From Microbacterium sp. Root180 (GTDB lineage Bacteria; Actinomycetota; Actinomycetes; Actinomycetales; Microbacteriaceae), in the NCBI RefSeq assembly GCF_001428485.1, contig NZ_LMHS01000001.1, forward strand, positions 434,404 to 498,403: a stretch of DNA of 64,000 nucleotides. Direction: 5' to 3'. The position numbers and the translations under genes were made by a program. A model generated the notes under the pieces. The model did no database searches. It saw only the letters and a list, made by a program, of their open reading frames with translations, and had not been told where the DNA came from. Every line of letters starts with the position of its first letter. The stretch's first letter is position 1. Positions 33,336 through 40,495 of the stretch are shown here, one piece after another.

Positions 33336-34658
33336 GTGACCCTGCTCGACCTCACCCCCCGCGCCACAAGCGCGGAGCGAGTTTCGACCCTGCCCGTCGC
33401 GATCATCGGAGCCGGCCCTATCGGGCTTGCGGCTGCCGCGAATCTCGTCGAGCGCGGCATCGACTTCGTGGTCTTCGAATCCGGCGAACGGATCGCGGCG
33501 AGCGTGCGATCGTGGGGCCACACCCGTCTCTTCTCGCCGTGGAAGCACCTTGTCGACCCGGCATCCGCCCGTCTTCTTGCTGCTGCGCAGGGGTGGGAGG
33601 TTCCCGACCCGGAGCGCGCACCGACCGGCGCGGAGCTGGTGGACGAGTACGTCGCACCTCTGGCGGCGTTGCCCCAGATCGCGTCTCGCGTTCGCTTGGG
33701 CGTCGAGGTGCTCGGTGTGACGCGTGAGGGCATGGACCGCACCCGCACGCGCGCCCGCGCGACCACCCCGTTCTCTGTGCGCATCCGCACCGTGGACGGA
33801 GTGGGAGAGGATGTCTCCGCGCGCGCGGTGATCGACGCCTCCGGCACGTACCTGTCGCCCAACTCGCTGTCCTCCAGCGGGCTGGAACTGCTCGGCATGG
33901 CCGACATCGCAGACGCCGTCACCCCGGCCCTGCCCGACGTTCTCGGCCGCGACCGCGGACGCTTCGCCGGGCGCCACACCACGGTCGTCGGCGCCGGGCA
34001 CTCCGCGGCGAACACCCTCCTCGGCCTTGTCGAGCTGGCGAAGCAGGAGCCCGGTACGACGGTGACCTGGCTGATCCGCAACGCCCAGGCCGTGCGCGTC
34101 TCCTCCTCGGCCGATGACGAACTCGCCGATCGCGCGCGACTCGGGAGCCGCGTCGACCAGGCCGTGGCGGACGGGCAGATCGCCGTTCTCGACGGTTTCG
34201 AGATCATCCGCGGGCGGCGCTCCAGCGGGCACGTGGAGCTGGTCGGACACCGCAGAGGCGAGGTCGTCGAGCACGCGACGGATGTCGTCGTCAACGCGAC
34301 CGGATTCCGCCCGAACCTCGACATCCTGCGCGAGATCCGACTCGACCTCGACGACATCGTCGAGGCGCCGAGGCGGCTCGCGCCCCTGATCGACCCGAAC
34401 GTGCACTCGTGCGGCACCGTCGAGCCCCACGGATTCCGTGAGCTCACGCATCCGGAACAGGGGTTCTTCATCGTGGGGATGAAGTCGTACGGTCGCGCTC
34501 CCACCTTCTTGCTGGCGACCGGCTACGAGCAGGTGCGCTCGGTGGCCGCCTGGCTCGCCGGCGATGTGGCCTCGGCGTCTCAGGTCGAGCTCGTGCTGCC
34601 CGCGACCGGGGTGTGCTCGACAGACCTGTCCGCCGATGGCGGAGGATGCTGCTCGTGA
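33336..34658 (+). CDS. FAD/NAD(P)-binding monooxygenase of the ars island (ArsO-like)
   Basis: A 440-aa flavoprotein with an N-terminal FAD-binding GAGPIGLAAAANLVERGIDFVVFE (residues 26-49) and a second, NADPH-binding motif HTTVVGAGHSAANTLLGL near residue 210. The FATGY-type motif of flavin monooxygenases is seen as VVVNATGFRPNLD. The C-terminus is Cys-rich (GVCSTDLSADGGGCCS), which could bind arsenic. ArsO-like monooxygenases occur in ars operons but have no firmly defined reaction. GGAGG 6 nt before the GTG fixes the start. It overlaps arsN1 by GTGA. Confidence 0.83.
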   Translation: MTLLDLTPRATSAERVSTLPVAIIGAGPIGLAAAANLVERGIDFVVFESGERIAASVRSWGHTRLFSPWKHLVDPASARLLAAAQGWEVPDPERAPTGAELVDEYVAPLAALPQIASRVRLGVEVLGVTREGMDRTRTRARATTPFSVRIRTVDGVGEDVSARAVIDASGTYLSPNSLSSSGLELLGMADIADAVTPALPDVLGRDRGRFAGRHTTVVGAGHSAANTLLGLVELAKQEPGTTVTWLIRNAQAVRVSSSADDELADRARLGSRVDQAVADGQIAVLDGFEIIRGRRSSGHVELVGHRRGEVVEHATDVVVNATGFRPNLDILREIRLDLDDIVEAPRRLAPLIDPNVHSCGTVEPHGFRELTHPEQGFFIVGMKSYGRAPTFLLATGYEQVRSVAAWLAGDVASASQVELVLPATGVCSTDLSADGGGCCS

Positions 34659-35167
34659 CGCACTGCCGGCCGATGACACCGGACGACTGGCCCGAGGTCG
34701 AGAGGATCTACGCCCAGGGCATCGAGGATGGCGAGGCGACCTTCGAGGTCGCGACCCCGACCTGGCAGGCGTTCGACGCCGGCAGGCTGACGCGGGCGCG
34801 GCTTGTCGCTGTCGCCGCCGACGGCCGCACCCTGGGGTGGGTGGCGGCATCGTCGGTGTCCTCGCGACCCGCGTACGCCGGCGTCGTCGAGCACTCCGTA
34901 TACATCGACCGCGACGCGCGGGGCGCGGGGGTGGGGCGCCTCCTGCTCGACGCCTTCGTGGAGGCGGCGGAGCAGGCGGGATTCTGGACGATCCAGTCGA
35001 GCGTCTTCCCCGAGAACGCTGCGAGCCTGCGGCTGCACGAGCGCGCGGGCTTCCGCGTGATCGGCCGCCGAGAGCGGATCGCGAGGGCCGGCGCCGGCCC
35101 GCACGCCGGTCAGTGGCGCGACACTGTGCTCATCGAACGCCGGAGCACACGCAACGGCCGGGCCTGA
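34655..35167 (+). CDS. arsN1: ArsN1-like GNAT acetyltransferase
   Basis: A 170-aa GNAT enzyme of the phosphinothricin/arsinothricin acetyltransferase group. It has YAQGIEDGEATFEVATPTW (residues about 17-35), the acetyl-CoA loop RGAGVGRLLLDAFVEAAEQAG and SLRLHERAGFRVIGRRERIAR. Position inside an ars island makes ArsN1 (acetylation of the arsenic antibiotic arsinothricin) more likely than generic PAT. Start GTG 34655 overlaps the upstream TGA; an ATG at 34646 has no proper ribosome-site spacing. Confidence 0.82.
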   Translation: MTHCRPMTPDDWPEVERIYAQGIEDGEATFEVATPTWQAFDAGRLTRARLVAVAADGRTLGWVAASSVSSRPAYAGVVEHSVYIDRDARGAGVGRLLLDAFVEAAEQAGFWTIQSSVFPENAASLRLHERAGFRVIGRRERIARAGAGPHAGQWRDTVLIERRSTRNGRA

Positions 35168-35192
35168 GTCGATCGGGCTGGGCGATCACTCG

Positions 35193-35208
35193 ATAGACTG
35201 CTGTCTAT
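35193..35208. promoter_or_regulatory. ArsR operator overlapping the arsR-arsC fusion start codon
   Basis: ATAGAC-TGCT-GTCTAT, an inverted repeat whose right arm includes the first two bases of the ATG at 35207. A closely related site, ATAGATGGTGGTCTAT, precedes the next gene at 36112-36127. Shared sites argue that the fusion protein regulates both genes. Confidence 0.65.
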
Positions 35209-36115
35209 GGGTCGCGCGGAGCTCGAGGATCTGGCCACGCTCGCCGACCCGACGCGCGCGCGCATCCTCCGTCTGATCCGCGACTCGGACGACGGTCGGA
35301 TGCTGGTGGGCCGGCTCGCGGAGCAGCTCGCGCTGCGACAGCCGACGGTCAGCCACCACATGAAGGCGCTGCACGCCGACGGGCTCGTCGTGCGAGAGCC
35401 CGAGGGCAGGCGTGTGTGGTATTCCATCGCTCCGACGCAGGCCGACCGGATCGACGCGCTCCTCGGAGCGGACACCCGGTTCGATGCGGCACCCGATCTC
35501 GACCGGATCTCCGACGACCTGTCGTTGCGCTTCCGCGGCGTCTTCAGCCCGCAGACCGTCCGGGCGGCTGTCGAGCAGAGTAGGGAGCTGCTCGCGCAAG
35601 CGGGGGCGACGGCCTCGCTGAGCAGTCGTACCGCGGCGTTCGCGGCGACCCGGCTCGAGGCGCTCCGTCGTTCCGCGGACCCTCCCACGGGGACGCCGAC
35701 CGTGCTGTTCGTGTGCGTGCAGAACGCCGGTCGGTCCCAGATGGCCGCCGGCATCCTGCGGCAGCTCGCCGGCGATGCCGTCAGGGTGCAGACCGCCGGC
35801 TCCGCGCCGGCCGGCGACATCCGCCACACGGTCGTCGGAGTCCTCGACGAGATCGGAGTGGCGATCGGCGACGAGTACCCGAAGCCGCTGACCGATGAGG
35901 TCGTGCGAGCCGCCGACGTCGTGGTGACGATGGGGTGCGGCGACGCGTGCCCCGTGTATCCCGGTCGGCGGTACCTCGACTGGGAACTCGACGATCCGGC
36001 GGGAAAGCCCGTCGACGAGGTGCGCGCGATCAGGGACGAGGTCGATGCGCGGGTGCGCGGCCTGCTCGACGAACTTCTGGTCGATCGTTCACCCGGCGTT
36101 TCCCCAATTAGATAG
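35207..36115 (+). CDS. ArsR-ArsC fusion (regulator plus LMW-PTP arsenate reductase)
   Basis: A 302-aa two-domain protein. Residues 1-90 form an ArsR winged helix (TLADPTRARILRLIRDS, LALRQPTVSHHMKALHADGL, EGRRVWYSIA), followed by a helical linker. The C-terminal half (from about 165) is an arsenate reductase of the low-molecular-weight phosphatase fold: VLFVCVQNAGRSQMAAG with catalytic Cys170, and the distal TMGCGDACPVYPGRRYLDWELDDPAGK with two more Cys. It probably senses and reduces arsenic in one chain. The start codon lies in its own operator. Confidence 0.9.
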   Translation: MGRAELEDLATLADPTRARILRLIRDSDDGRMLVGRLAEQLALRQPTVSHHMKALHADGLVVREPEGRRVWYSIAPTQADRIDALLGADTRFDAAPDLDRISDDLSLRFRGVFSPQTVRAAVEQSRELLAQAGATASLSSRTAAFAATRLEALRRSADPPTGTPTVLFVCVQNAGRSQMAAGILRQLAGDAVRVQTAGSAPAGDIRHTVVGVLDEIGVAIGDEYPKPLTDEVVRAADVVVTMGCGDACPVYPGRRYLDWELDDPAGKPVDEVRAIRDEVDARVRGLLDELLVDRSPGVSPIR

Positions 36116-36127
36116 ATGGTGGTCTAT
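36112..36127. promoter_or_regulatory. ArsR operator upstream of arsC
   Basis: ATAGA-tggtgg-TCTAT, 25 bp before the arsC ATG, sharing the ATAGAY..GTCTAT pattern with 35193-35208. It overlaps the end of the fusion gene and could let arsC be expressed separately. Confidence 0.6.
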
Positions 36128-36152
36128 TCTTTTCCTTGAAGAGGGAGAGACC

Positions 36153-36557
36153 ATGACCGACAAGCCCACTGTTCTGTTCGTCTGCGTCCACAACGCGGGC
36201 CGTTCCCAGATGGCGGCCGGGTTCGTGCGCGAACTCGGGGGGGATGACGTCGAGGTACTCTCGGCGGGGTCGGCGCCGAAGGACGCGATCAACCCGGTCG
36301 CCGTTCAGGCGATGGCAGAGGTGGGCATCGACATCGCCGGGAACATCCCGAAGGTGCTCACCGTGGATGCCGTGCGCGAATCGGATGTCGTCATCACGAT
36401 GGGCTGCGGCGACGCGTGCCCGATCTTTCCCGGCAAGCGATACGAGGATTGGGAACTCGATGACCCGGCGGGTCAGGGCATCGAGTCCGTGCGGCCCATC
36501 CGCGACGACATCCGTGGGCGGGTGGAGCAGCTCCTGTCCGAGCTCATCGCGAGCTGA
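36153..36557 (+). CDS. arsC: Arsenate reductase ArsC (LMW-PTP fold)
   Basis: A 134-aa arsenate reductase. The P-loop is CVHNAGRSQMAAGF (Cys11) and the distal cysteines lie in TMGCGDACPIFPGKRYEDWELDDPAGQ. It converts arsenate to arsenite with thioredoxin- or mycothiol-type reductant. It is about 60% similar by eye to the C-terminal half of the preceding fusion, so one probably arose by duplication. GAGGGAGAGACC precedes the ATG as a strong ribosome site. Last gene of the arsenic island. Confidence 0.93.
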   Translation: MTDKPTVLFVCVHNAGRSQMAAGFVRELGGDDVEVLSAGSAPKDAINPVAVQAMAEVGIDIAGNIPKVLTVDAVRESDVVITMGCGDACPIFPGKRYEDWELDDPAGQGIESVRPIRDDIRGRVEQLLSELIAS

Positions 36558-36581
36558 TCCGCGCCGCAGCGGGTGATCGCC

Positions 36582-37592
36582 TCAGTACTCGAAGACGAGC
36601 CGAGCGAGCACGTGACCGGAGAGAACCTCTTCCATCGCCTCGTTCACCTCGTCGAGGCTGCGGCGCTCGGCGATGATCCTCGTACGCCCGGCCGCGTGCA
36701 GCGCGAACACCTCCGCGAGGTCCTGACGTGTGCCGACGATCGACCCGATGATCGAGATGCCCTTCAGCACGGTCTCGAAGATCGAGACGCTCATCTTCTC
36801 GTCCTTCGGCAACGCGACGCAGATGAGTCGACCGCCGCGACTCAACGACGAGAACGCCTGCTCGAAGACGCGAGGCGATGCCGCGAGCACCAGAGCCACA
36901 TCGGCTCCGCCCAGATCCTGGATCGCGGTGACGGGGTCGACCTGGGCGGCATTGACCAGATGGTCGGCGCCGAGTTCGCGGGCCAGTTCGAGTTTCGGCT
37001 CCTCGACGTCCACGGCGATGACGGATCCGCCCATGAGCCGTGCGTACTGCACGGCGAGATGACCCAGTCCGCCGATGCCGAACACGGCCACGCGCTCCGT
37101 CGGGACGATGTTGGCGACTTTGAGCGCCTTGTACGTCGTAACGCCGGCGCACGTGAGGGGGGCGGCATCCAGGGAGCTGACTCCGTCGGGGACGGTGACG
37201 ACGTGCTTCGCGCTGGCGACGGCGTACTCGGCGAACCCGCCGTCGACGGAGTAGCCGCTGTTCTGCTGCTGCTCGCACAGCGTCTCACGGCCGTCGATGC
37301 AGTAGCGGCACTCGCCGCAGGCATATCCCAGCCAGGGGATCGCGACCCGTTCTCCGATCGCCCGGCCCGTGACGCCGGCGCCCAGCTTCTCCACGATGCC
37401 CACACCCTCGTGGCCAGGAACGAACGGAAGACCCGGCTGGACCGGCCAGTCGCCGTGGGCGGCGTGGATGTCCGTGTGGCACAGCCCGCACGCTTCCAGA
37501 TGCACGAGGACCTGGCCGGCGCCCGGCTCCGGAATCTCGCGATCCAGGATCTCGAGAGGGGCGGTGAACGACGAGACGACGGCTGCTTTCAT
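36582..37592 (-). CDS. adhP: Zinc-dependent alcohol dehydrogenase AdhP
   Basis: A 336-aa NAD-dependent alcohol/aldehyde dehydrogenase. The catalytic zinc ligands are CGLCHTD (Cys35 region) and GHEGVG, the structural zinc loop is CGECRYCIDGRETLC, and the Rossmann motif is GIGGLGHLAVQYARLMGG. It regenerates NAD+ by reducing acetaldehyde during fermentation, useful at low oxygen. A DosR-type box (37690-37703) lies 98 nt upstream of the ATG at 37592, linking it to the dormancy regulon. AGGACAGGTC is the ribosome site. Confidence 0.93.
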   Translation of the reverse strand: MKAAVVSSFTAPLEILDREIPEPGAGQVLVHLEACGLCHTDIHAAHGDWPVQPGLPFVPGHEGVGIVEKLGAGVTGRAIGERVAIPWLGYACGECRYCIDGRETLCEQQQNSGYSVDGGFAEYAVASAKHVVTVPDGVSSLDAAPLTCAGVTTYKALKVANIVPTERVAVFGIGGLGHLAVQYARLMGGSVIAVDVEEPKLELARELGADHLVNAAQVDPVTAIQDLGGADVALVLAASPRVFEQAFSSLSRGGRLICVALPKDEKMSVSIFETVLKGISIIGSIVGTRQDLAEVFALHAAGRTRIIAERRSLDEVNEAMEEVLSGHVLARLVFEY

Positions 37593-37689
37593 GACCTGTC
37601 CTAGCTCTGGCGCGCACGAAACACACGACATCGGGATACGCGGAATCCCGACGCACCTGCCATGTTTCGCCTGCGGGCGAGTGAGCGCT

Positions 37690-37703
37690 GGGCCGAAAGT
37701 CCC
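37690..37703. promoter_or_regulatory. DosR-type box upstream of adhP
   Basis: GGGCCGAAAGTCCC, reverse complement GGGACTTTCGGCCC, which fits the known GGGACTTNNGNCCC DosR box. It lies 97 nt upstream of the adhP ATG. Confidence 0.7.
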
Positions 37704-37766
37704 TCGGGGTGCTCCCACGGGTGGGCGCGTGCGCGGCCGCTGCCGAGATCTCGCCGCGAGTTCGGG

Positions 37767-39734
37767 TCAGCGCACCCGCATCCGGGTCGCGCGCAATGCC
37801 CACAGGATGGCGATGACATCGACGGCCTCTTGGAGCCACGCGCCGACGATCGCGGGCACCAGGCCGAAGGCCGCCAGAAGCATCAGGACGAGGCTGAGGC
37901 CGATCCCGATCCAGATCGCCTGCAGTGCGATGTCGACCGTGCGACGGCCGATGGTGACGGCATCCGCGATCCGCCCGATGTCGTCGGGGAGCACGACGAT
38001 GTCGGCGGCCTCGCTCGCGGCGGTTGCGCCGCGCGCCCCCATCGCGATGCCGATATCCGCGGCGGCCAGCACCGGCGCATCGTTGATGCCGTCCCCGGCC
38101 ATCGCGATCGGACGGTGGGGCGAGCGGGTGATGAACTCGACCTTGTCGACCGGCAGGCAGTTCGCGTGGACGTCGACGATCCCGACCTCGCCGGCGATGT
38201 GGTCGGCGGTGGCACGGTCGTCGCCGGTGAGCATCGTCACCGCCTCGATGCCCTGCCCGCGCAGGGCGGCCACGGTCGCTGCGGCGTTCGCGCGGACCTC
38301 GTCGCGGAAGACGAGGACCCCGGCCGGCTCCCCGCCGAGAGCGACGTACGTCGCCATCTCGCCGCTCGCCAGTTCCGTGCGCGGGATGCTGCGTCCCACA
38401 TGCTCGGCGATGAAATCGCGCTTGCCGACGGCGACGACGCATCCCGAGACCCGGGCGATGACGCCGTTGCCGGTCGCCTCCTCCGCGTCGTCCGCCTCGA
38501 GGAGGGTGACTTCGCGGTCGCTCGCCCCGTTGAGGATCGCCCTCGCCAAGGCGTGCGTCGAGTTCGCCTCCACCGAAGCGGCGAACTGGAGCAGGGTGTC
38601 GGCCGAGATGCCCTGTTCCGCGCGGATGTCGACGAGGACGGGTTCGCCTCGCGTCAGCGTTCCGGTCTTGTCGAACGCGAATGCGCGCACGCGGTGGAGC
38701 TTCTCCAGGGTCGAGCTGCTCCGGATGATGACGCCGTCGCGGGCCGCCCGGCTCATTCCGCCCATGAACGCCACCGGCGCCGCGATGATCAGCGGGCAGG
38801 GTGTCGCCACCACCAGCACCTCCGCGAACCGCGCGGGGTCGCCGGAGAGCCACCAGGCGAGCCCGGCGATGACATACGCGGTGATCGCGAAGGGCAGTGC
38901 GAAACGGTCGGCCAGGCGCACCATGGGGGACTTGCTGTTCGCAGCGCTCTCCACGAGGGCGACGATCTGCTGGTATTGGCTGTCCTGAGCCGCTCGGGTG
39001 GCCTGAAGGACGACGGATGCCGGGCCGCTGACGCTTCCGCTGAGGACGTCGTCCCCCGCGATCTTCTCCACCGGCAGGCTCTCGCCGGTCAGAGAGGACT
39101 CGTCGAACACTCCCTCACGATCGACGAGGATGCCGTCGACGGGCACCACCTCGTTCGCGCGCACCAGCACGCGATCATTCGGAAGGACATCGCCGATCGT
39201 CACGTCCTCGATGGTTCCGTCGCGGCGGACCCGGTGCGCGGCCTGCGGATTGCGTGCGAGCAGGTCGGAGAGGTCGCGCCTCGCGCGGTGCTCCGCGTAA
39301 CTCTCGAGGGCTTGCCCCGTGGTCAGCATCAGTACGATGACCAGCGCCGCCCAGACCTCTCCGACGAGGACCGCGGCGACGATCGCCGTCACGGCGATGA
39401 TGTCCACTCCGAGCCTGCCGCTGCGGAGGGTGCGGATCATCGCCACGGCGGAGCGGGCCGCCATCACGACCACGAATGCCGTCACGACCAGTTCGCCCGT
39501 GGCGGGACCGGCCGTGAGCGCGAGAGCGCCGCCGATCATCGCGACGCCCACGGTCGCCGCCACCCAGGGGAAGCGGCGGATCGCAGACGCGGCCCGCTGG
39601 ACGCCATCGAGGAAGCCCGCCGATCGCGGTATCGCGCGGCCGTGTCCGGGCTTCAGGCCCATCTGACGGGCCGCTGCGTCCGTGTCGATCCCGGGTCCGT
39701 CCATATCGGGTGAGGCCTTGACGACCGCCCTCAC
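37767..39734 (-). CDS. P1B-type heavy-metal P-type ATPase without HMA domain
   Basis: A 655-aa cation pump. The phosphorylation motif is DKTGTLTRGEP, the actuator TGES is seen in SSLTGESLPVEK, the ATP-binding GDGIND in MAGDGINDAPVL, and the membrane metal motif is TPCPLIIAAPVA instead of CPC. No N-terminal metal-binding Cys domain is present, so metal specificity is open. GTG 39734 overlaps the flavodoxin stop (GTGA), so the two are cotranscribed; an ATG at 39704 is an alternative start. CtpF is a DosR-regulated P-type ATPase in M. tuberculosis, a useful parallel but a different subfamily. Confidence 0.88.
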   Translation of the reverse strand: MRAVVKASPDMDGPGIDTDAAARQMGLKPGHGRAIPRSAGFLDGVQRAASAIRRFPWVAATVGVAMIGGALALTAGPATGELVVTAFVVVMAARSAVAMIRTLRSGRLGVDIIAVTAIVAAVLVGEVWAALVIVLMLTTGQALESYAEHRARRDLSDLLARNPQAAHRVRRDGTIEDVTIGDVLPNDRVLVRANEVVPVDGILVDREGVFDESSLTGESLPVEKIAGDDVLSGSVSGPASVVLQATRAAQDSQYQQIVALVESAANSKSPMVRLADRFALPFAITAYVIAGLAWWLSGDPARFAEVLVVATPCPLIIAAPVAFMGGMSRAARDGVIIRSSSTLEKLHRVRAFAFDKTGTLTRGEPVLVDIRAEQGISADTLLQFAASVEANSTHALARAILNGASDREVTLLEADDAEEATGNGVIARVSGCVVAVGKRDFIAEHVGRSIPRTELASGEMATYVALGGEPAGVLVFRDEVRANAAATVAALRGQGIEAVTMLTGDDRATADHIAGEVGIVDVHANCLPVDKVEFITRSPHRPIAMAGDGINDAPVLAAADIGIAMGARGATAASEAADIVVLPDDIGRIADAVTIGRRTVDIALQAIWIGIGLSLVLMLLAAFGLVPAIVGAWLQEAVDVIAILWALRATRMRVR

Positions 39735-40255
39735 GCGATGGGAAGGGGGACGAGTCCGCTCGCCCACTCGCGAGCCCGCGTCTCCTCGCCCTCGAGGAGT
39801 CGGTTGTCGAGACCGACGAGGAAGTCGGCGTGGCTGTCGACGCGCGCGAGGCGGCGCTTCAGTCCCTTCGTCATGGCCTTGCAGGCATCGCCCGAGAAGA
39901 TGGACGGGATGTCCGCCCGCGTCGAGAACACGGCGAAGTGAGGATCGCCCACGAGCCAGATCCGCTTCAGCCACTCGCGAACGCCACTGGCCCCCGCCAT
40001 CGGCTCGAGCGTCAGCTCCTTCGTCGGGTCCGCCGCCCACGCGGCGGCCTCGGTGCGCGACGTCGTTCGAGGGAGGCTGTGGGCATGGGTGGGTGCGCCG
40101 ACGATGACCAACGCGTAGTCGCTGAGGTCGGCGGGAGCGTCGTAGGCGAGGGTCACGCGCGCGTCGACTCCCTGGGTCGTCAGCCCGTCGGCGATGGCTT
40201 CCGCGAGAGTGCGGGTGTTGCCGAACATCGATTCGTACACGATGAGTGCGTTCAT
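39731..40255 (-). CDS. Flavodoxin-domain protein
   Basis: A 174-aa FMN-binding flavodoxin-fold protein: ALIVYESMFGNTRTLAEAIADGL (phosphate loop, residues 3-25), VIVGAPTHAHSLPRTTSR and HFAVFSTRADIP. It carries low-potential electrons; its partner is unknown. It is the first gene of the flavodoxin-ATPase operon, with a DosR-type box 60 nt upstream of the ATG. A second box behind it serves the divergent PEP synthase gene. Confidence 0.85.
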   Translation of the reverse strand: MNALIVYESMFGNTRTLAEAIADGLTTQGVDARVTLAYDAPADLSDYALVIVGAPTHAHSLPRTTSRTEAAAWAADPTKELTLEPMAGASGVREWLKRIWLVGDPHFAVFSTRADIPSIFSGDACKAMTKGLKRRLARVDSHADFLVGLDNRLLEGEETRAREWASGLVPLPIA

Positions 40256-40315
40256 GGCATGGCTCCTTCGTGGGCTGGTGGACCCGAGTCTCGTCGCCCG
40301 CGCGGAGGAGGCACT

Positions 40316-40329
40316 GGGTCGAACGTCCC
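40316..40329. promoter_or_regulatory. DosR-type box upstream of flavodoxin gene
   Basis: GGGTCGAACGTCCC (reverse complement GGGACGTTCGACCC), 60 nt before the flavodoxin ATG on the minus strand. Confidence 0.7.
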
Positions 40330-40354
40330 GCCGCATCGGAGAGCTCACGCCGGC

Positions 40355-40368
40355 GGGACCTTCGGCCC
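40355..40368. promoter_or_regulatory. DosR-type box upstream of ppsA
   Basis: GGGACCTTCGGCCC on the plus strand, 127 nt before the ppsA ATG and 39 bp from its neighbour at 40316. Paired divergent boxes are common in DosR regulons. Confidence 0.7.
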
Positions 40369-40444
40369 ACGTCGCCCGTGCGCCGGTGCCGAGTATGGGC
40401 TCATGAGCGACCTCGCCGTGGCCGCGTCCCGATCAGCAGTGCCC

Positions 40445-40456
40445 TCAGGCGCCTGA
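40445..40456. promoter_or_regulatory. 12-bp palindrome TCAGGCGCCTGA upstream of ppsA
   Basis: Perfect palindrome 39 nt before the ppsA ATG; the same 12 bases precede the universal stress gene at 42951-42962. It might be a second regulator site. No family is assigned. Confidence 0.4.
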
Positions 40457-40495
40457 CGGGCTGGCTCGACGGCGCCGATGACGGGAGACCGCAAC

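Noticed and set aside
37662..39713. 683-aa plus-strand ORF opposite the P-type ATPase
   Set aside because: The minus-strand frame has all P-type ATPase motifs; the plus frame is a high-GC shadow.
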